A model generated the notes under the pieces. That model did not search any database. It saw nothing but the letters and a program-made list of their open reading frames with translations, and was not told where the DNA came from. From assembly GCF_016908715.1 (NCBI RefSeq), contig NZ_JAFBEK010000007.1, forward strand, positions 1 through 64,000: a stretch of DNA of 64,000 bases, in the 5' to 3' direction. Shown piece after piece: positions 17,711 through 31,001 of this stretch (position 1 is the first letter of the stretch; every line of letters begins with the position of its first letter). The DNA is from Leuconostoc rapi. GTDB taxonomy: Bacteria; Bacillota; Bacilli; Lactobacillales; Lactobacillaceae. Both the position numbers and the translations under genes were made by a program.

Positions 17711-18844
17711 ATGCAATTCTCAATTAATCGTCAAGCTTTCATAAAAATTTTAAATGATGTCTCACGCGCGATTTCATCGCGTACAACAATTCCAATTTTA
17801 ACTAACGTTAAAATTGTGCTAAATGATGAAGAACTTGTGTTAACCGGCTCAAATAGTGATATTTCAATCGAAACACGTATTGAACAATCAGACACTGGCG
17901 CACAATTAGTTATTAAGGAAACAGGTGGCATTACATTACCAGCAACTTTCTTTTCGAATATTGTTAAGAATTTACCTGCTGATGACATGACACTTGCAGT
18001 TGATGGTGTGCGAGCACATATTACATCTGGTGCTTCAGACTTTACGATTAATGGACAAGATGTGCGTAACTATCCACAATTGCCAGAAATGACAGATGTC
18101 CAAACATTAAGCGTTTCGGCTGCACAATTAGTTGATATTATTTCCCAAACAAAAATTTCTGCTTCAACACAAGAAAGTCGACCAATCTTAACAGGTATTC
18201 ATTTGGCACTTAACGGCAATGACGTGAAAGCTGTCACAACGGATTCACATCGTTTGTCACAACGAATTGTCACGTTGACTGGAACAGAAACAACCGTTAA
18301 TGCAGATGTTATTATTCCAGCTAAATCATTTAATGAGTTACAAAGCTTGTTAGAAGGGCAGGACCGCGTTGATATTAAGTTAGCTGCTAATCAAGCTGTA
18401 TTTGACTTAGGACACACAACATTTTACTCACGTCTATTAGAAGGAAACTATCCAGAGACAGATCGTTTGATTCCAACAGAAAGTACAACACAATTGACAA
18501 TTGAGGCCAGCACTTTGCTTGGGGCAATTAACCGTGCGAGCTTGTTGAGTCATGAAAGTCGCAATAATGTGGTCCAACTCACACTGGCGGACGGTGTCGT
18601 GACACTAACAGGTACTTCTCAAGAAGTGGGACGTGTACAGGAAGAGCTAGTGACGACATCAGTCGAAGGCGAAAACCTAGAAATTTCTTTTAATCCTGAT
18701 TACGTTCGTGATGCATTACGTGTATTTAGTGGTAAGCCTGTAGATGTTAAATTTACAAGTAACTTGCGACCATTTACATTGACACCTGCCGGTGAAACGG
18801 ATGACAAACAGCTTCAGTTGATCACACCAGTTCGAACGTTTTGA
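17711..18844 (+). CDS. dnaN: DNA polymerase III beta sliding clamp
   Basis: A 377-residue sliding clamp with the three repeated clamp domains and the closing FTLTPAGETDDKQLQLITPVRTF tail that contributes to the partner-binding pocket. It forms a dimeric ring that tethers the polymerase. ATG at 17711 has an AAAGGAG ribosome site. It follows the dnaA-dnaN intergenic half of oriC and is followed by a terminator, so yaaA-recF must have their own promoter in 18940-18984. Confidence 0.97.
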   Translation: MQFSINRQAFIKILNDVSRAISSRTTIPILTNVKIVLNDEELVLTGSNSDISIETRIEQSDTGAQLVIKETGGITLPATFFSNIVKNLPADDMTLAVDGVRAHITSGASDFTINGQDVRNYPQLPEMTDVQTLSVSAAQLVDIISQTKISASTQESRPILTGIHLALNGNDVKAVTTDSHRLSQRIVTLTGTETTVNADVIIPAKSFNELQSLLEGQDRVDIKLAANQAVFDLGHTTFYSRLLEGNYPETDRLIPTESTTQLTIEASTLLGAINRASLLSHESRNNVVQLTLADGVVTLTGTSQEVGRVQEELVTTSVEGENLEISFNPDYVRDALRVFSGKPVDVKFTSNLRPFTLTPAGETDDKQLQLITPVRTF

Positions 18845-18900
18845 TGGTTCATAGCCCTTTTAAATATAGTTATTAAGAATTAAACATTTATCCCTAAAAC

Positions 18901-18939
18901 AGCCTAAAATCGCTTAAAAACGGTTTTAGGCTGTTTTTT
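18901..18939 (+). terminator. Terminator after dnaN
   Basis: AGCCTAAAA pairs with TTTTAGGCT with an inner CG/CG step, followed by GTTTTTTT. Confidence 0.8.
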
Positions 18940-18984
18940 TAGGAAATAGCTATCAAAAAATGGTATAATACAAGAGTAACTAAT

Positions 18985-19427
18985 ATGACGAAAAGTATAA
19001 AAATCACAACTGAATATATCACACTCACACAATTACTCAAAGAAGAGAATATTATCTCGTCTGGTGGTCAAGCAAAGTACTATTTAATGGATTTTCCAGT
19101 GCTATTAAATGGTGAAACCGAAAATCGTCGTGGTAAAAAATTGTACCATCACGATGAAATTATCATAGATGGCGAAACCTACATAATTGCGTTAGCAGAT
19201 AACGCTGATGAGCTTATTGCAGCGGCACAAGAAGAAAAAGAAGCGCGTGCTGTTGCTGCCAAAAAGACAGTTCGTGATGATCGAATTAAGGCACAAAAAG
19301 CTGCAGTTGCCAAGGAACGCAAGGAAGCGCGTTTTGCTGAATTACGTAAAAAAAATGGCACACGATCAGGTGGGTTTGGTCGACCCAATCAAGGTGGTCG
19401 TAGTAAAGGACCAAAGGGACCAGGTTC

Positions 19428-19446
<19 letters not shown>
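18985..19446 (+). CDS. yaaA: S4-domain protein YaaA with long basic C-terminal tail
   Basis: The first ~75 residues are the YaaA S4-like RNA-binding domain: [21 protein letters not shown] and the conserved [21 protein letters not shown]. The protein then continues to 153 residues with a charged alanine/lysine/arginine-rich helix (about 80-125) and a glycine-rich end ([19 protein letters not shown]). Usual YaaA proteins stop near 70-80 residues. The tail looks like a second RNA-binding segment; its role is unknown. The 3' end overlaps the recF start by 19 bp. In related genera yaaA lies at the same position. Confidence 0.88.
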
Positions 19447-22593
<3,147 letters not shown>

Positions 22594-22712
22594 ATCAGTG
22601 TGTTACTTGCCTACTTTGCGGTGTGGTATAAACATATTCTGGTCAAAATAGTAGGTCATATATCATCAAATGGTGACTCATCATTTCAAAATAATGTTAT
22701 AGGGAGTAAAAA

Positions 22713-25268
22713 ATGTCTGAACAAAACGACTCGCGCATTCATAATGCGAACCTGTCAGAACAAATGAAAACATCATTCTTGTCGTACGCTATGTCAGTTA
22801 TTGTAGCGCGCGCCTTACCTGATGTTCGTGATGGCATGAAGCCTGTTCATCGTCGTATTTTGTATTCAATGATAGAGCAGGGAAATACACCAGATAAGCC
22901 ACATAAAAAGTCAGCGCGTATCGTTGGTGATGTGATGGGTAAGTATCATCCTCACGGTGATTCAGCAATTTATGAGTCAATGGTTCGAATGGCACAACCG
23001 TTTTCCTATCGACATATGCTTGTTGATGGGCATGGAAACTTTGGATCAGTCGATGGGGATAGCGCAGCCGCTATGCGTTATACTGAAGCACGTTTGTCTA
23101 AAGTTGCCATGGAAATGGTACGTGATTTAAACAAAGATACTGTGAATTTTATACCCAACTATGATGGCGAAGAACGTGAACCAGAAGTACTACCAGCGCG
23201 TTTTCCTAACCTATTAGTGAATGGTGCGACTGGTATTGCTGTCGGTATGGCAACTAACATTCCAACACATAACTTGGGAGAAGTCATTTCCGCGCTTCAT
23301 GTGTTAATGAATAATCCAGAAGCCACCACGCTTGACTTGATGGAAGCACTTCCTGGACCTGATTTTCCAACAGGTGGGATCGTTATGGGAAAATCAGGTA
23401 TTCGCCGTGCTTATGAAACCGGCCGTGGTCGTGTAACTGTTCGCGCTAAGGTTGACATTGAGCAAACTAAAACTGGCAAAGAACAAATCATTGTTACCGA
23501 GTTACCTTATGCTGTTAACAAAGCGCGTTTGATTGAGCGTATTTCAGAGCTTGCGCGAGATAAGCGAATTGAGGGTATTACGGGCATCCGCGATGAATCA
23601 GATCGTGACGGGTTACGCGTGTCAATTGATGTTCGTCGTGATGCTTCAGCTAGTGTTATTTTAAACAATTTATACAAAGAAACACTACTGCAAACTAACT
23701 TTAGTTTCAATATGTTGGCCATTAATGGTGGTAAGCCACAAACAATGAGCCTCAAAGAAATTTTAGTGGCTTATTTAAGCCATCAACGTGAAGTGATTCG
23801 TCGCCGTACAGCATTTGATTTGCAGAAAGCACAAGCACGTGCACATATCCTTGAAGGCTTGCGAATTGCCCTTGATCATATTGATGCAATTATTAGTATT
23901 ATTCGTTCATCAGCAACGTCAGAAGAAGCCAAAACGCGATTAATTGATGGCTATTCACTTTCTGACAAACAAGCACAAGCCATTTTAGATATGCGTTTAG
24001 TTCGTCTAACTGGCTTGGAACGCGACAAGATTGAGGATGAATATCAAAAATTAGTGGCTTTGATTGCTGATTTGAAGGATATTTTGGCACACGAAGAACG
24101 TGTTGACCAAATTATTTATGATGAACTATTAGAAATTCAAACCAAATTTGGTGATGCGCGTCGGACAGAATTACAAGTTGGCGATGTGACAAATTTGGAG
24201 GATGAAGATTTAATTGAAGAAGAAGATGTCATTGTTACCTTAACTCGCAATGGTTACATCAAACGTGTCCCTCAAGCTGAATTTAAAGCACAAAATCGTG
24301 GTGGACGTGGCGTACAAGGCATGAATGTTAATGATGAAGACTTTGTGGATCAAATGGTTGCCACGTCAACACACGATACATTATTGTTCTTTACGAATAA
24401 AGGTAAAGTTTACCGCATGAAGGGATATGAAGTACCTGAATATGGCCGTCAGGCTAAGGGTATTCCAGTCGTTAACTTACTCAAATTTGAAGGTGACGAA
24501 AAAATCCAAACGGTGATTAATGTTCGTGGTGAAGCCGGCGAGAGTAAAGATTATCTATTCTTTGTCACACGGTTAGGTGTTGTTAAGCGAACTGCTGTGA
24601 ATGAATTTTCAAATATTCGTACGAACGGTCTGAGAGCCTTAACATTACGGGACGATGATGAAGTGTTATCTGTTCAAATCACAGACGGCACACAAAGTAT
24701 TCTGATTGCAACCAAAGACGGTTATTCAGTTAGATTCACTGAAAAAGATGTGCGTATCATGGGTCGTTCCGCAGCAGGTGTGCGTGGTATTCGATTGCGT
24801 GATGGGGATGTTGTTATTGGGTCAGATGTTGTGAACCTCAATGATAATGTATTAGTTATTACAGAAAAAGGCTATGGTAAGCAAACACCAGTAAGCGAGT
24901 ATCCAATAAAGGGTCGTGGTGGTAAAGGCATTAAAACGGTTAATATTACTGAAAAAAATGGTGTGTTAGCTGGTATGACAATTATTCACGGTGATGAGGA
25001 CATTATGGTAACGACGACACAAGGCGTGATGATTCGTTTCACTGCCTCATCTGTCAGTCAAACTGGTCGAGCAACATTGGGTGTGCGTTTAATTCGTTTA
25101 GAAGATGGCGCCACGGTTGCAACACTAGCAAAAGTAGACCATGAAGAGATCGTTTCTGATGAAACAACTCAGAATGTTTCACGTGAAACACCGTTAAACG
25201 ACACACAAATTGAACAAGTCACTGAATTATTAGATCGCGCAAATTCTGATGAAACAGAAGAAGAATAA
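22713..25268 (+). CDS. gyrA: DNA gyrase subunit A
   Basis: An 851-residue GyrA with the quinolone-resistance region [15 protein letters not shown] (wild-type-like Ser and Glu), catalytic Tyr in [12 protein letters not shown], and the C-terminal beta-pinwheel with a GyrA box [12 protein letters not shown]. The acidic disordered tail encodes VSRET from an embedded parS sequence. It follows gyrB after 119 bp, as in other Firmicutes, and ends with a terminator. Confidence 0.97.
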   Translation: MSEQNDSRIHNANLSEQMKTSFLSYAMSVIVARALPDVRDGMKPVHRRILYSMIEQGNTPDKPHKKSARIVGDVMGKYHPHGDSAIYESMVRMAQPFSYRHMLVDGHGNFGSVDGDSAAAMRYTEARLSKVAMEMVRDLNKDTVNFIPNYDGEEREPEVLPARFPNLLVNGATGIAVGMATNIPTHNLGEVISALHVLMNNPEATTLDLMEALPGPDFPTGGIVMGKSGIRRAYETGRGRVTVRAKVDIEQTKTGKEQIIVTELPYAVNKARLIERISELARDKRIEGITGIRDESDRDGLRVSIDVRRDASASVILNNLYKETLLQTNFSFNMLAINGGKPQTMSLKEILVAYLSHQREVIRRRTAFDLQKAQARAHILEGLRIALDHIDAIISIIRSSATSEEAKTRLIDGYSLSDKQAQAILDMRLVRLTGLERDKIEDEYQKLVALIADLKDILAHEERVDQIIYDELLEIQTKFGDARRTELQVGDVTNLEDEDLIEEEDVIVTLTRNGYIKRVPQAEFKAQNRGGRGVQGMNVNDEDFVDQMVATSTHDTLLFFTNKGKVYRMKGYEVPEYGRQAKGIPVVNLLKFEGDEKIQTVINVRGEAGESKDYLFFVTRLGVVKRTAVNEFSNIRTNGLRALTLRDDDEVLSVQITDGTQSILIATKDGYSVRFTEKDVRIMGRSAAGVRGIRLRDGDVVIGSDVVNLNDNVLVITEKGYGKQTPVSEYPIKGRGGKGIKTVNITEKNGVLAGMTIIHGDEDIMVTTTQGVMIRFTASSVSQTGRATLGVRLIRLEDGATVATLAKVDHEEIVSDETTQNVSRETPLNDTQIEQVTELLDRANSDETEEE
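25175..25190. promoter_or_regulatory. parS centromere site inside gyrA
   Basis: Exact TGTTTCACGTGAAACA within the variable acidic tail of gyrA, where the added codons read VSRET. The position about 9 kb from oriC suits a ParB loading site. Confidence 0.9.
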
Positions 25269-25298
25269 GATTAATGCGATGTAACTATCATTGATATC

Positions 25299-25334
25299 AA
25301 AAAAAACGATGACTATAATAAATCATCGTTTTTT
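25299..25334 (+). terminator. Terminator after gyrA
   Basis: AAAAAACGATGA and TCATCGTTTTTT form a 12-bp stem with a 10-base loop and T tail. Confidence 0.85.
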
Positions 25335-25441
25335 ATGATAAACCTTTTTTATTAGTGATGAGAGATGCTAGATAGCTAAACATAATGTACCGCCTTAATT
25401 GTGGGATACTATGTTATACGAAATTGCGTGCCTTTTTACTA

Positions 25442-25708
25442 TTAAGGGCGATCATAATCATCATCAGGCGTGACATCTTTGGGCGCACTATTTGAATAAT
25501 AGTGTGTTTTTCTTGGTGCATCAGGAATGATGATCCAAGCCAAAATATAAACTAATGTGCCAGGAAACGCTGCTGAAAAAATTGAAATGAGGACAAATAT
25601 GATTCGGACGATAGTGGCATCCCACCCAAAATAATCAGATATACCACCGATGACACCGCCAATCATACGGTTGTCACGTGAACGTGTAAATGCTTTCTTT
25701 TTTGTCAT
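25442..25708 (-). CDS. PspC-domain membrane protein
   Basis: An 88-residue PspC-domain protein: a basic start, RDNRMIGGVIGGISDYFGWD, one long hydrophobic segment (about 35-62, VRIIFVLISIFSAAFPGTLV) and the conserved AWIIIPD. A hydrophilic acidic tail follows. PspC proteins sense envelope stress in Gram-negatives; in lactic acid bacteria they sit with LiaX/DUF4097 proteins in antimicrobial-peptide responses. Here it is the last gene of a PadR-controlled run. A function in envelope stress is inferred from this context. Confidence 0.85.
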   Translation of the reverse strand: MTKKKAFTRSRDNRMIGGVIGGISDYFGWDATIVRIIFVLISIFSAAFPGTLVYILAWIIIPDAPRKTHYYSNSAPKDVTPDDDYDRP

Positions 25709-25720
25709 GATAAATGCTCC

Positions 25721-25909
25721 TTATTTAATGATATGTTGTAGTGTATTTGCAATGTAGTAACCAATTGACGCCCAGCTGAGCAGTGCATGCCAGAATGTTG
25801 AAAACCAGTCGTGAGAGGTTGCAAATTCAATACCAGCAGCAAGCATCATACCAACACCATATGCTTGCATACCATGTGCTGTGTGAATATGGTGGTAGTT
25901 TTCTTTCAT
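25721..25909 (-). CDS. Small membrane protein of unknown function
   Basis: A 62-residue protein rich in histidine at the N terminus (YHHIHTAHGMQ), with two short hydrophobic stretches at about 15-27 and 38-58. I do not recognise a family. It lies 12 bp before the PspC gene and 45 bp after the DUF4097 gene with an AGGAG ribosome site, so it belongs to the PadR operon. It may be a small partner of PspC in the membrane. Confidence 0.7.
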   Translation of the reverse strand: MKENYHHIHTAHGMQAYGVGMMLAAGIEFATSHDWFSTFWHALLSWASIGYYIANTLQHIIK

Positions 25910-25954
25910 ATCAAATGAGCTCCTTTCTATTGTGTTTTCGGTTGTGATGGTGCT

Positions 25955-27298
25955 TTAATACACCTTAATTGTACCAGAATTGGCATTAGCATCAATTGTG
26001 AACTTAGGATTCGTACCATAGAATCCGCGTTTGTAGCTGGGTGTGTTTTTATCATAATGAATATTATTATGACGCTCCACTGTGACGATGCCACTGTTAG
26101 AAGATAAATCAAAATTAAAATGTTGTGTTTCTGGTGCAGTAACGCGAAGTGAACTCGAATGTGCGTGCAATTTCAAATCATCAGTTAGTTCATCGATACG
26201 TAACCGCAAGAAACCAGAATTAGCACTGAATTGCCCACCACCAATAAAATGATCAACTTGAACAGAACCAGATGTCGCACTGATTTTGGCGTGAGGGATT
26301 GTGGCATTTTTTAACTTGACGTTGCCGGATTTATCAAATATTTCAGCTTTATCAAATGTGAGTTTGTCCGCTTTGATGGTGCCTGAGTGGACTTCCCAAG
26401 ATGCGTTTTTAGCTTTAATTTGCTGACCTTCAAACCCGCCAGAGTGAATGATGAGATTAAATGTGTCAAGGGTTAAGTTTTGTGCTATGACGCGACCGCT
26501 GTGGTTAATACTTGTAATATGACCAGTATCAAAGTTTTTTGGAAAGCCAATATTGATTCGTGTTCTAACGTGGAACAATAGGGGATGATCGCCTTGTGAA
26601 ATGAGGACACGATCATCATTTTCTTCAATATGTGCAAAATAACGCGCATTGTCTCGGTTAAAATATTCATCGACAGTTATTAAATCTGTTTTATCATTGG
26701 TATAGAAATTCACGATGGCATCGTGATAATCAAAAACAAATTGTTTGTCACTAATAGGAATTTGAGCATTATGGTGAGCAGCAGCCCAACTTGGTACTTT
26801 GACATCATCAACTGTGTCGTCAAAGTGAGATTGGTTAATATTGGTATCATCATCGAACTTGTAATATTTTTTACCAACACGTGCACCGTCATGATCGACA
26901 TGTAGCCAATCACCAAATTGAACTTTGTCATGTTTCCCATCAATAACGATATCATCCCCTAAGCGAACACCTTGACCATCAATATGTAAGTTACCAATAT
27001 GGAAACCGTCATCTGAAATATCAATAAAAGGCGCCTTTTTGGGTTCGTCATTGTGAGTTGCCTCGTCAGTACGATTTGTTTGGCTTAAATCACGCAGGAC
27101 AACATCAATATCACCTAGCTGATCAAAAGCATCGTCAAGTGCCTCATCGTGAGACTTATCTTGCTTAGCAAAATCCTGATAGGCTTCCATGAGATCAGCA
27201 ATCAGCTCTTCCTTAAATTCGGTCAGTTGCGCGTTTGGCGTGTACTTTGAAAAAATAATGTCTAAACGTGTGCGTATTTCCATTTCAATTGATGTCAT
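25955..27298 (-). CDS. DUF4097-domain (LiaX-like) protein with PadR-associated N-terminal domain
   Basis: A 447-residue protein. Residues 1-80 form a helical HAAS-like domain that often accompanies PadR regulators. The rest has many short beta-repeats of the DUF4097 type, SGTIKADKLTFDK, SGSVQVDHFIGGG, SGFLRLRIDELTD, SGIVTVERH and SGTIKV, expected to fold as a right-handed helix. There is no signal peptide or membrane segment. LiaX of enterococci has a similar layout and senses antimicrobial peptides at the surface. The start ATG overlaps the padR stop in ATGA, so the two are translationally coupled. Confidence 0.82.
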   Translation of the reverse strand: MTSIEMEIRTRLDIIFSKYTPNAQLTEFKEELIADLMEAYQDFAKQDKSHDEALDDAFDQLGDIDVVLRDLSQTNRTDEATHNDEPKKAPFIDISDDGFHIGNLHIDGQGVRLGDDIVIDGKHDKVQFGDWLHVDHDGARVGKKYYKFDDDTNINQSHFDDTVDDVKVPSWAAAHHNAQIPISDKQFVFDYHDAIVNFYTNDKTDLITVDEYFNRDNARYFAHIEENDDRVLISQGDHPLLFHVRTRINIGFPKNFDTGHITSINHSGRVIAQNLTLDTFNLIIHSGGFEGQQIKAKNASWEVHSGTIKADKLTFDKAEIFDKSGNVKLKNATIPHAKISATSGSVQVDHFIGGGQFSANSGFLRLRIDELTDDLKLHAHSSSLRVTAPETQHFNFDLSSNSGIVTVERHNNIHYDKNTPSYKRGFYGTNPKFTIDANANSGTIKVY

Positions 27299-27645
27299 AG
27301 TGATACTCCTTCATGCATATTGCCAGTAATCAGCTGACTAATAACATCCTTCGCAAACTCCCATTCCTGTAAGGCGGTTATTAATTGTTGTTGGCCAGAC
27401 GCTGTAATTTTATAATATTTACGCCGTGCTCCCTGTGTTTCGTCACCCCAATAACTTGCGATGGCACCACCTTTTTCTAAACGCCGAAACGCTGTGTATA
27501 GTGTGGCTTCATTCAGTTCATATTGCTGATGGCTTAGCAGACGAATAGATTTAGAAACTTGATAGCCATAGGAATCACCTTGGCTAAGAATATTTAGTAT
27601 AATCGTGTCAGTATGACCACGAATTAGCTCTTTAGAAATAGCCAT
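27295..27645 (-). CDS. PadR-family transcriptional regulator
   Basis: A 116-residue PadR protein: winged helix with SYGYQVSKSIRLLS, ELNEATLYTAFRRLEKGGAIASY (recognition helix and wing) and the short C-terminal dimerisation helix. PadR proteins mostly repress their own operon and release on ligand binding. Here a palindrome with two perfect 19-bp arms covers the promoter just upstream, so self-repression is likely. The operon continues into DUF4097, a small membrane gene and PspC. Confidence 0.92.
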   Translation of the reverse strand: MAISKELIRGHTDTIILNILSQGDSYGYQVSKSIRLLSHQQYELNEATLYTAFRRLEKGGAIASYWGDETQGARRKYYKITASGQQQLITALQEWEFAKDVISQLITGNMHEGVSL

Positions 27646-27672
27646 TTTATCACCTTTCTATGGATTCTAACT

Positions 27673-27723
27673 ATATCATAAAACAAATTACTGTGGTTGT
27701 CAAAGTAATTTGTTTTATGATAT
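27673..27723 (-). promoter_or_regulatory. padR operon promoter within a 19-bp-armed palindrome (putative PadR operator)
   Basis: Arms 27673-27691 and 27705-27723 are perfect inverted repeats (ATATCATAAAACAAATTAC and its complement) with 13 bases between. On the minus strand TTGACA (27703-27698), 17 bp, TATGAT (27680-27675) forms a promoter lying within it. The proximal arm covers the -10, the distal arm lies just upstream of the -35. The stem could also act at the RNA level, but the promoter overlap favours an operator. Confidence 0.75.
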
Positions 27724-27755
27724 AAAAAAAGCCTCCCAAAGGGATGACTTTGACG

Positions 27756-28439
27756 TTAGGATTTGATTAACATCTCATGGATTAATTGACGCGTGGCCTT
27801 GTCACGTGTAAACAGGGAGACAGTTCTGGTGAAGGGTTCGGCCAGCTGTTTCATTGCTAAACGTGTCGGATCTAGTGTCGGCCTGTTGAGAGTGACTAGA
27901 TCCTTATTTTTTTGTGAATAGACTAAATAATACGGTTCTTCAAATAATTGTATGTCTTCGAATTGACCAGTAACTTCTTTACTAAACTCGTGGTCAATTA
28001 AAATAGCATCTAATTGACCTGAATTAAATGGTGTAATGAGTTCATAAATCTTATTAGTCAAGGTGACTTCTTTCAGGTCAGATAAATAGTGACTAAAAAA
28101 ATTGGGATACATATTGGAAGCAATACTGTCTAAAGAGCCCAATTTTAAATCAGCTAGGGACACTTGAGATTCAGTCATTAAGGCATGCATGTTTTCGAAT
28201 TGTTGGATTAATTTTTTGGTTTCTAAATAGAGATTTTGTCCGGCCGAAGTTAAAGTCATACCTTGAGCACTTCTTAAAAAAAGTTGTTTGCCATAATAGG
28301 TTTCGAGTTGCTTAATTTTTTTACTAATAGCTGGTTGCGTCATCCTTAAAGTGTCACTACTTTTATTGATACTGTGGGCATCATTGACAGCCACTAAAAC
28401 GTATAACAGTTCTATATTAAAAGAAGTGTCAGTTATCAT
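27756..28439 (-). CDS. LysR-family regulator, short form
   Basis: A 227-residue LysR-type protein. The N-terminal winged helix is intact (NKSSDTLRMTQPAISKKIKQLETYYGKQLFLRS). The effector domain is shorter than the usual ~300-residue total and lacks most of the second subdomain. It is divergent from an EamA transporter gene 151 bp away, the typical LysR-target layout. There is no sign of a frameshift tail downstream. It may be a natural short form or a C-terminal truncation. Confidence 0.8.
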   Translation of the reverse strand: MITDTSFNIELLYVLVAVNDAHSINKSSDTLRMTQPAISKKIKQLETYYGKQLFLRSAQGMTLTSAGQNLYLETKKLIQQFENMHALMTESQVSLADLKLGSLDSIASNMYPNFFSHYLSDLKEVTLTNKIYELITPFNSGQLDAILIDHEFSKEVTGQFEDIQLFEEPYYLVYSQKNKDLVTLNRPTLDPTRLAMKQLAEPFTRTVSLFTRDKATRQLIHEMLIKS

Positions 28440-28590
28440 AAATTTCTTCCCCCTGAGAAAACATTAGCAACATATGCCATAACGTTATAGCCCTTAGTAT
28501 AAATCATTTATTCCGCTTTGCAAGGGACAATGATAAACTTTTAACAAGGTTGTTGAGATGTTAATAATCAAACCTAGGAGGGTTTAAAAT

Positions 28591-29535
28591 ATGTCTAAGA
28601 AATATGTGTACGGCTTAATTTTGTGTTTAATAGCAGTGTTGTCTTGGGGTGGTATGTTTCCAGTCATGGCACCAGCATTAAAAATTATGGATCCATTTTA
28701 TTTTACATTATTACGTTATGGGAGTGTTGCTATCATTTTTGCAATTATTCTGATTATTGTGGAAGGCCCCAAAGCATTCAAAACAGAAGGGCATGCCATT
28801 AAACTTTGGGTGTTTGGGACAGCAGCCTTTGCAGGATTTAGTTTTCTTGTGTTCTTAGGACAACAGCTTGCGGGACAATCCGGTTCAATTATTGCCTCTG
28901 TCATGATGGCTATTCAACCATTGCTGGGTGTTTTAGTAGGTTGGCTATATCGCGGCGCAAAACCAACTGTAGCATCACTTATTTCAATGGTTATCGCAGC
29001 AATTGGCGTATTTATGGTTGTGACTAAAGGGCATATTAGTGTCTTAATATCAGGACATCATACGCTGTTGGCAGTCGTATTTATCTTACTTGGCGCTTTA
29101 TGCTGGGTGATATATACTGCTGGTGGTGCGGATTTCCCGGAGTGGTCGATTTTACGTTACTCGACGCTAACCGCAATTTTAGGGGTCTGTTCAGTGATTG
29201 TTGTCTTAGTTGTGGCGACAGCAGCAGGTTGGTTAAAAGTATCAACAATGACCCAAGTGAGCGGTGTTCAAAATGCGTTAATATATATGATTACGTTAGC
29301 TGGGGTTATTGCAGTATTTGCTTGGAATATGGGTAATCGGGTGATTGGTGCAATAAACGGTATTTTATTTATGAACTTAGTGCCAATTGTGGCATTTGTT
29401 ATCACAATTATCAATGGCTACAAGGTTTCAGCTTTTGAGATTATTGGATGCTTGATCACAATCAGTGCGTTAATTGGTAATAATATTTATAATCGGTATG
29501 TTGCACATAAGAAGTTAACTATAGTCAAAAAATAA
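28591..29535 (+). CDS. EamA-family (DMT superfamily) transporter
   Basis: A 314-residue protein with ten predicted membrane helices in two EamA repeats (about 8-135 and 155-300), beginning YGLILCLIAVLSWGGMFPVM. Members export amino acids or metabolites; the substrate cannot be read from sequence. CTAGGAGG precedes the ATG at 28591. The divergent LysR gene is the likely regulator. A strong terminator follows. Confidence 0.88.
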   Translation: MSKKYVYGLILCLIAVLSWGGMFPVMAPALKIMDPFYFTLLRYGSVAIIFAIILIIVEGPKAFKTEGHAIKLWVFGTAAFAGFSFLVFLGQQLAGQSGSIIASVMMAIQPLLGVLVGWLYRGAKPTVASLISMVIAAIGVFMVVTKGHISVLISGHHTLLAVVFILLGALCWVIYTAGGADFPEWSILRYSTLTAILGVCSVIVVLVVATAAGWLKVSTMTQVSGVQNALIYMITLAGVIAVFAWNMGNRVIGAINGILFMNLVPIVAFVITIINGYKVSAFEIIGCLITISALIGNNIYNRYVAHKKLTIVKK

Positions 29536-29547
29536 ATTTCAGGTAAC

Positions 29548-29589
29548 AAAAAGATGGCACAATTTCATGATAAGTTGTGCCATCTTTTT
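29548..29589. terminator. Bidirectional terminator
   Basis: AAAAAGATGGCACAA and TTGTGCCATCTTTTT form a perfect 15-bp stem between convergent transporter genes. Confidence 0.9.
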
Positions 29590-29610
29590 GATTTTTATAA
29601 AATAGATCAT

Positions 29611-30500
29611 TCATATAAAGCTAGTGAGTATACCTAAGCATACGATTATAATCAGAACCAAAAACTCTCGTAGTCGAACTTTTTCTTGCAACACAACGCC
29701 TGAGATGACAACGCTAAATAATGATGTCATATTCAAGAAAATCCAAGCAATACTTGAATTTTTACTTGACGTTGCTAATGTGAAAGATAATTGAGCAACA
29801 ATTGTTAGTATCGCTCTCATACTGTACAACATTAAAATATGTTTTGAAACTTTACTTTTACCGCCAGGTAGATATTTTTTGCTACGTAAAAGGGCAATTG
29901 ATGTGATTAAAAATCGTAAATAGATTGTTAAAATAGTAAAAATAATTAATGCGTGAGTCGTTTTAATGTCGGTCACTAACCACGGTGATATTGCAGCCTG
30001 AATAACTAAAACGGGACCAATCAACCAAAAATACTTAAATAATGTTTGACTGTTATTGGTTGATTTTTGAGTCGTTGAATAAAATAACCAAATGACTAAC
30101 AAGGTTGATACAATGGAGATAATATATGAATGCCAGTTAAAATACCAAGTTGTTGCAAAAATACCTAGTGGAATAATAAAATCTGTTAATTTACTCAACA
30201 ACACAGATTCCATGACTGTTACTTTTTTAAAGATAGCACTGTAGCCATATGCTACAGCCTGAACTAGTCCGGCATAAATTAATAAACGAAACATTAACAA
30301 TGGCGTGAATGATAATCCAAAGCCATATCGCGCAACAACAATTCCCAATAGACCGGTGACCAACAACATGCTTAACAGGTTATTATAAAAATTGACAACC
30401 ATAACAGAACTTTTACGATAGCCCATCTGATAGCGGTCAATCACTGTAATAACGCTGATAAAACAGCAAAGAGTATTAAATATATTGCACTATTTTCCAT
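29611..30500 (-). pseudogene. DMT/EamA-like transporter with N-terminal frameshift
   Basis: A hydrophobic protein of about 296 residues with around nine to ten membrane helices. The natural start seems to be ATG 30500, behind AAAGG, giving MENSAIYLILFAVLSALLQ, the first helix of a DMT transporter; that frame hits TGA at once. The rest (IDRYQMGYRKSSVMVVNFY onward) continues in another frame from a GTG at 30444. One missing or extra base near 30444 would explain this. A product from the GTG alone would lack helix 1. Substrate unknown; its family relation to the EamA gene on the other side of the terminator is distant. Confidence 0.65.
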
Positions 30501-31001
30501 TGAGAATGACCTTTCTCAAAAAAATTCTCGTTATATGATATTGCAGTTGAATATATTTTTTAAACGTATTCCACGAACTAAATTTAATTGAAGTGATGGG
30601 ATAATGAACACTAGTATTAGGTTTTGGAAACAAATTTATTGCAATGTCCAAGTAAATCATGCCTTTTAGTTCATCCTTAAGTTTTAAATTTTTAGGTCAT
30701 TATTCATAATAATCAAGTTACAGAAAAAAGTACACTATTTTCTGTAAAATCTTACATTTTTACATTTTGATATTGGTAAGTTGAAGTGGTGCAGATCTCA
30801 CTGGGTGGTTGAGTTTAAAGCATTTTATCAGAAGCTAGAGTCAAAAGTGTTTACAGATGTTAATAATGTTATTATTGTTAAGGTGTCGAATGGTATGTCA
30901 AATCATACGGTTAATGTCATGGTTGATGGGTAGCAGAAAACATATGACAGATGGCTGCGGGGACAATACGTGCCATGACATTAAAAGTTAAAGGAAAAAA
31001 T
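30501..31001. other. Intergenic region with gene debris and a palindrome
   Basis: About 500 bp. It contains the 30-bp palindrome at 30718-30747 and, from 30748 to 30933 on the plus strand, an open frame without a good start ending VNNVIIVKVSNGMSNHTVNVMVDG, probably the remains of a gene. I recognise neither. Confidence 0.4.
30718..30747. repeat. 30-bp near-perfect palindrome
   Basis: TTACAGAAAA and TTTTCTGTAA are perfect arms; the ten bases between them (AAGTACACTA) are also nearly symmetric, so 28 of 30 positions pair. There is no T run after it, so it is not a standard terminator. It may be an operator for genes now lost. Confidence 0.5.

Noticed and set aside
30748-30933. Open frame ending SNHTVNVMVDG as an intact gene
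   Set aside because: No start codon with a ribosome site; it begins in the arm of the palindrome and is better seen as debris.
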